The translations under genes and the position numbers were made by a program. This document shows positions 4,703-5,724 of a stretch of 5,724 nt of DNA, in pieces; the stretch's first letter is position 1; each line of letters begins with the position of its first letter. Source of the stretch: Clostridia bacterium. Lineage in GTDB: Bacteria > Bacillota_A > Clostridia > UMGS1883 > HGM11501. Under the pieces are notes generated by a model. It was not told where the DNA came from. It was given only the letters and a program-made list of their open reading frames with translations, and did not search any database. The DNA is taken from assembly GCA_017536285.1 (NCBI GenBank), contig JAFXHP010000036.1:1-5724 (forward strand), given 5' to 3'.

Positions 4703-5626
4703 TCAGCGTCCTAATGCTTTTCTTATCTGCTCTGCAATTTTTATGTCGCTCATGCCGTACTGTTCTCTTATCCACTCCTGATGACCGATAAGAGAAACAT
4801 TTACATCAGGAAGAGCTATTCTCTTAAATACCTTAGGAGAAAGTGCTTCGTCGCATATCACTTCGGCTACTGCACTTCCAAGACCGCCGGAAAGATTATG
4901 CTCTTCAATGGTTATAATTCCTCCCGTATTTTCCGCTGCATCCTTTATTGCCTCTTTGTCAATGGGCTTAATCGTGTGCATACTTACTATACGGCAGGAA
5001 ATACCTTCCGCCTCTAAGATATCTGCCGCCTTAAGCACGTTTATTCCCACGGGTCCTGCAAACATAAGGGTTACATCCTTGCCTTCCCTTACAGTGATAG
5101 CTTTACCTATCTTAAAATCAACGGGGCCCTGATGAATGTCTCTTTCTCCCTTGTAACCACAACGGTAGTATAAGGGGCCGTTATATTCTATCATAGCCTT
5201 CGTTGCCGCTTCCGCCTCATAGTTATCACAGGGAACCACAACCACCATATTGGGAAGTGCTCTCATAATGGCAATATCCTCGGTTGAATGATGACTCATC
5301 CCCAGAGGTCCGTAAGATACGCCACCACCGATAATTACAATTTTCACATTGGCATTATGGTAGCATACATCGTTTCTTATCTGTTCAAGACAGCGAAGAG
5401 TAGGAAAGTTTGCAATGGAATAGGTTACCGCTATGTTTCCTTCCATAGCTATTCCGCAGGCAACGCCAGTCATATTCTGCTCGGCAACGCCTACATTGTA
5501 ATATCTGTCGGGAAAAGTATCGCGGAAAGGTTCTATCTCCCCATATCCGATATCCGCCAGCACCATATGTATACGCGGATCATTTTTTGCAATTTCAAGC
5601 AAAGTTTTATTAAATACTGCTCTCAT
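4703..5626 (-). CDS. Transketolase, C-terminal subunit (split transketolase)
   Basis: A 307-residue protein equal to the pyrimidine-binding plus C-terminal domains of transketolase, the usual size of the second subunit of split enzymes. NVGVAEQNMTGVACGIA (44-60) carries the conserved thiamine-activating glutamate, E49. GPLGMSHHSTEDIAIMR (106-122) is the conserved pyrimidine-domain loop with H112/H113. The C-terminal domain begins near residue 180 and contains IEEHNLSGGLG (240-250). With the first subunit it would form a thiamine-diphosphate enzyme moving two-carbon units between sugar phosphates in the cytoplasm. A role in the pentose phosphate pathway is most likely; a specialised relative such as apulose-4-phosphate transketolase cannot be excluded. 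The ribosome binding site, GGAGG, lies in the last codons of the upstream subunit gene, seven bases before the ATG, and the two genes are two bases apart. It is the last gene of its operon. Confidence 0.93.
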   Translation of the reverse strand: MRAVFNKTLLEIAKNDPRIHMVLADIGYGEIEPFRDTFPDRYYNVGVAEQNMTGVACGIAMEGNIAVTYSIANFPTLRCLEQIRNDVCYHNANVKIVIIGGGVSYGPLGMSHHSTEDIAIMRALPNMVVVVPCDNYEAEAATKAMIEYNGPLYYRCGYKGERDIHQGPVDFKIGKAITVREGKDVTLMFAGPVGINVLKAADILEAEGISCRIVSMHTIKPIDKEAIKDAAENTGGIITIEEHNLSGGLGSAVAEVICDEALSPKVFKRIALPDVNVSLIGHQEWIREQYGMSDIKIAEQIRKALGR

Positions 5627-5628
5627 AT

Positions 5629-5724
5629 TTACGCCTCCTCAATAGCCTTTATTACAGCATCCAGCTCTTCATCAGGAATAAACTTATAATGCGATTTTAC
5701 CGTATCCTCATATTCGGGAACACC
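5629..5724 (-). CDS. Transketolase, N-terminal subunit, C-terminal end only (partial)
   Basis: The last 31 codons and stop of a gene that runs off the right edge of the window. The translation begins GVPEYEDTVKSHYKF and ends with KAIEEA. This tail resembles the C-terminal ends of first subunits of split transketolases, and its position two bases before the second subunit matches the usual gene order. The GAG-GAG-GCG codons at its end provide the ribosome binding site for the next gene. The full subunit would bind the diphosphate part of thiamine diphosphate. Confidence 0.85.
   Translation of the reverse strand, partial: GVPEYEDTVKSHYKFIPDEELDAVIKAIEEA

Noticed and set aside
5288..5689. A 133-codon open frame on the plus strand opposite the transketolase subunit gene
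   Set aside because: It lies antisense to a well-supported conserved gene, has no ribosome binding site or promoter that I can see, and its translation resembles no known family.

Overview
The window looks like a piece of a low-to-mid GC Gram-positive chromosome, most likely a Clostridia member of Bacillota (Lachnospiraceae-like). The support is AGGAG-type ribosome binding sites before every gene, consensus TTGACA/TATAAT promoters, a TTG start codon, short intergenic gaps closed by strong hairpin terminators, a split transketolase, and the protein families present. I cannot name a genus from sequence alone. No RNA gene, CRISPR array, insertion sequence or phage gene was seen.

Layout: (1) Positions 1-265 are noncoding and hold two identical 129-bp tandem units, each with three inverted repeats; the array ends in the stop codon of the first gene. 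(2) 263-1273 (minus) is a ROK-family regulator. It is divergent from 1391-2221 (plus), a UlaG-like metallo-beta-lactamase-fold hydrolase. The two share a compact intergenic region with two consensus promoters arranged as mirror images around position 1322 and an operator-like palindrome. (3) 2309-3061 (plus) is a ZIP-family metal transporter with its own promoter and a very short leader. (4) 3087-4603 (minus) is a two-gene operon, a histidine phosphatase followed by a CPBP-family membrane protease, joined by a TGATG overlap. Its end shares one long palindromic terminator with the convergent ZIP gene. (5) 4703-5724 (minus) is the end of a split transketolase operon: the complete C-terminal subunit and, running off the window edge, the last 31 codons of the N-terminal subunit.

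How they fit together: the regulator/hydrolase pair reads as a self-contained sugar-phosphate control unit, in which the ROK protein probably represses both itself and the hydrolase. The transketolase operon is pentose-phosphate or pentose/apiose-type carbon metabolism. The ZIP transporter and the phosphatase/protease operon are separate transcription units with no clear pathway link. Most of the window is ordinary housekeeping or accessory metabolism. The noteworthy items are the tandem repeat at the left edge, the mirror-image promoter pair, and a ROK protein that lacks the usual zinc-binding cysteine cluster. I see no clear sign of a new multi-gene system.
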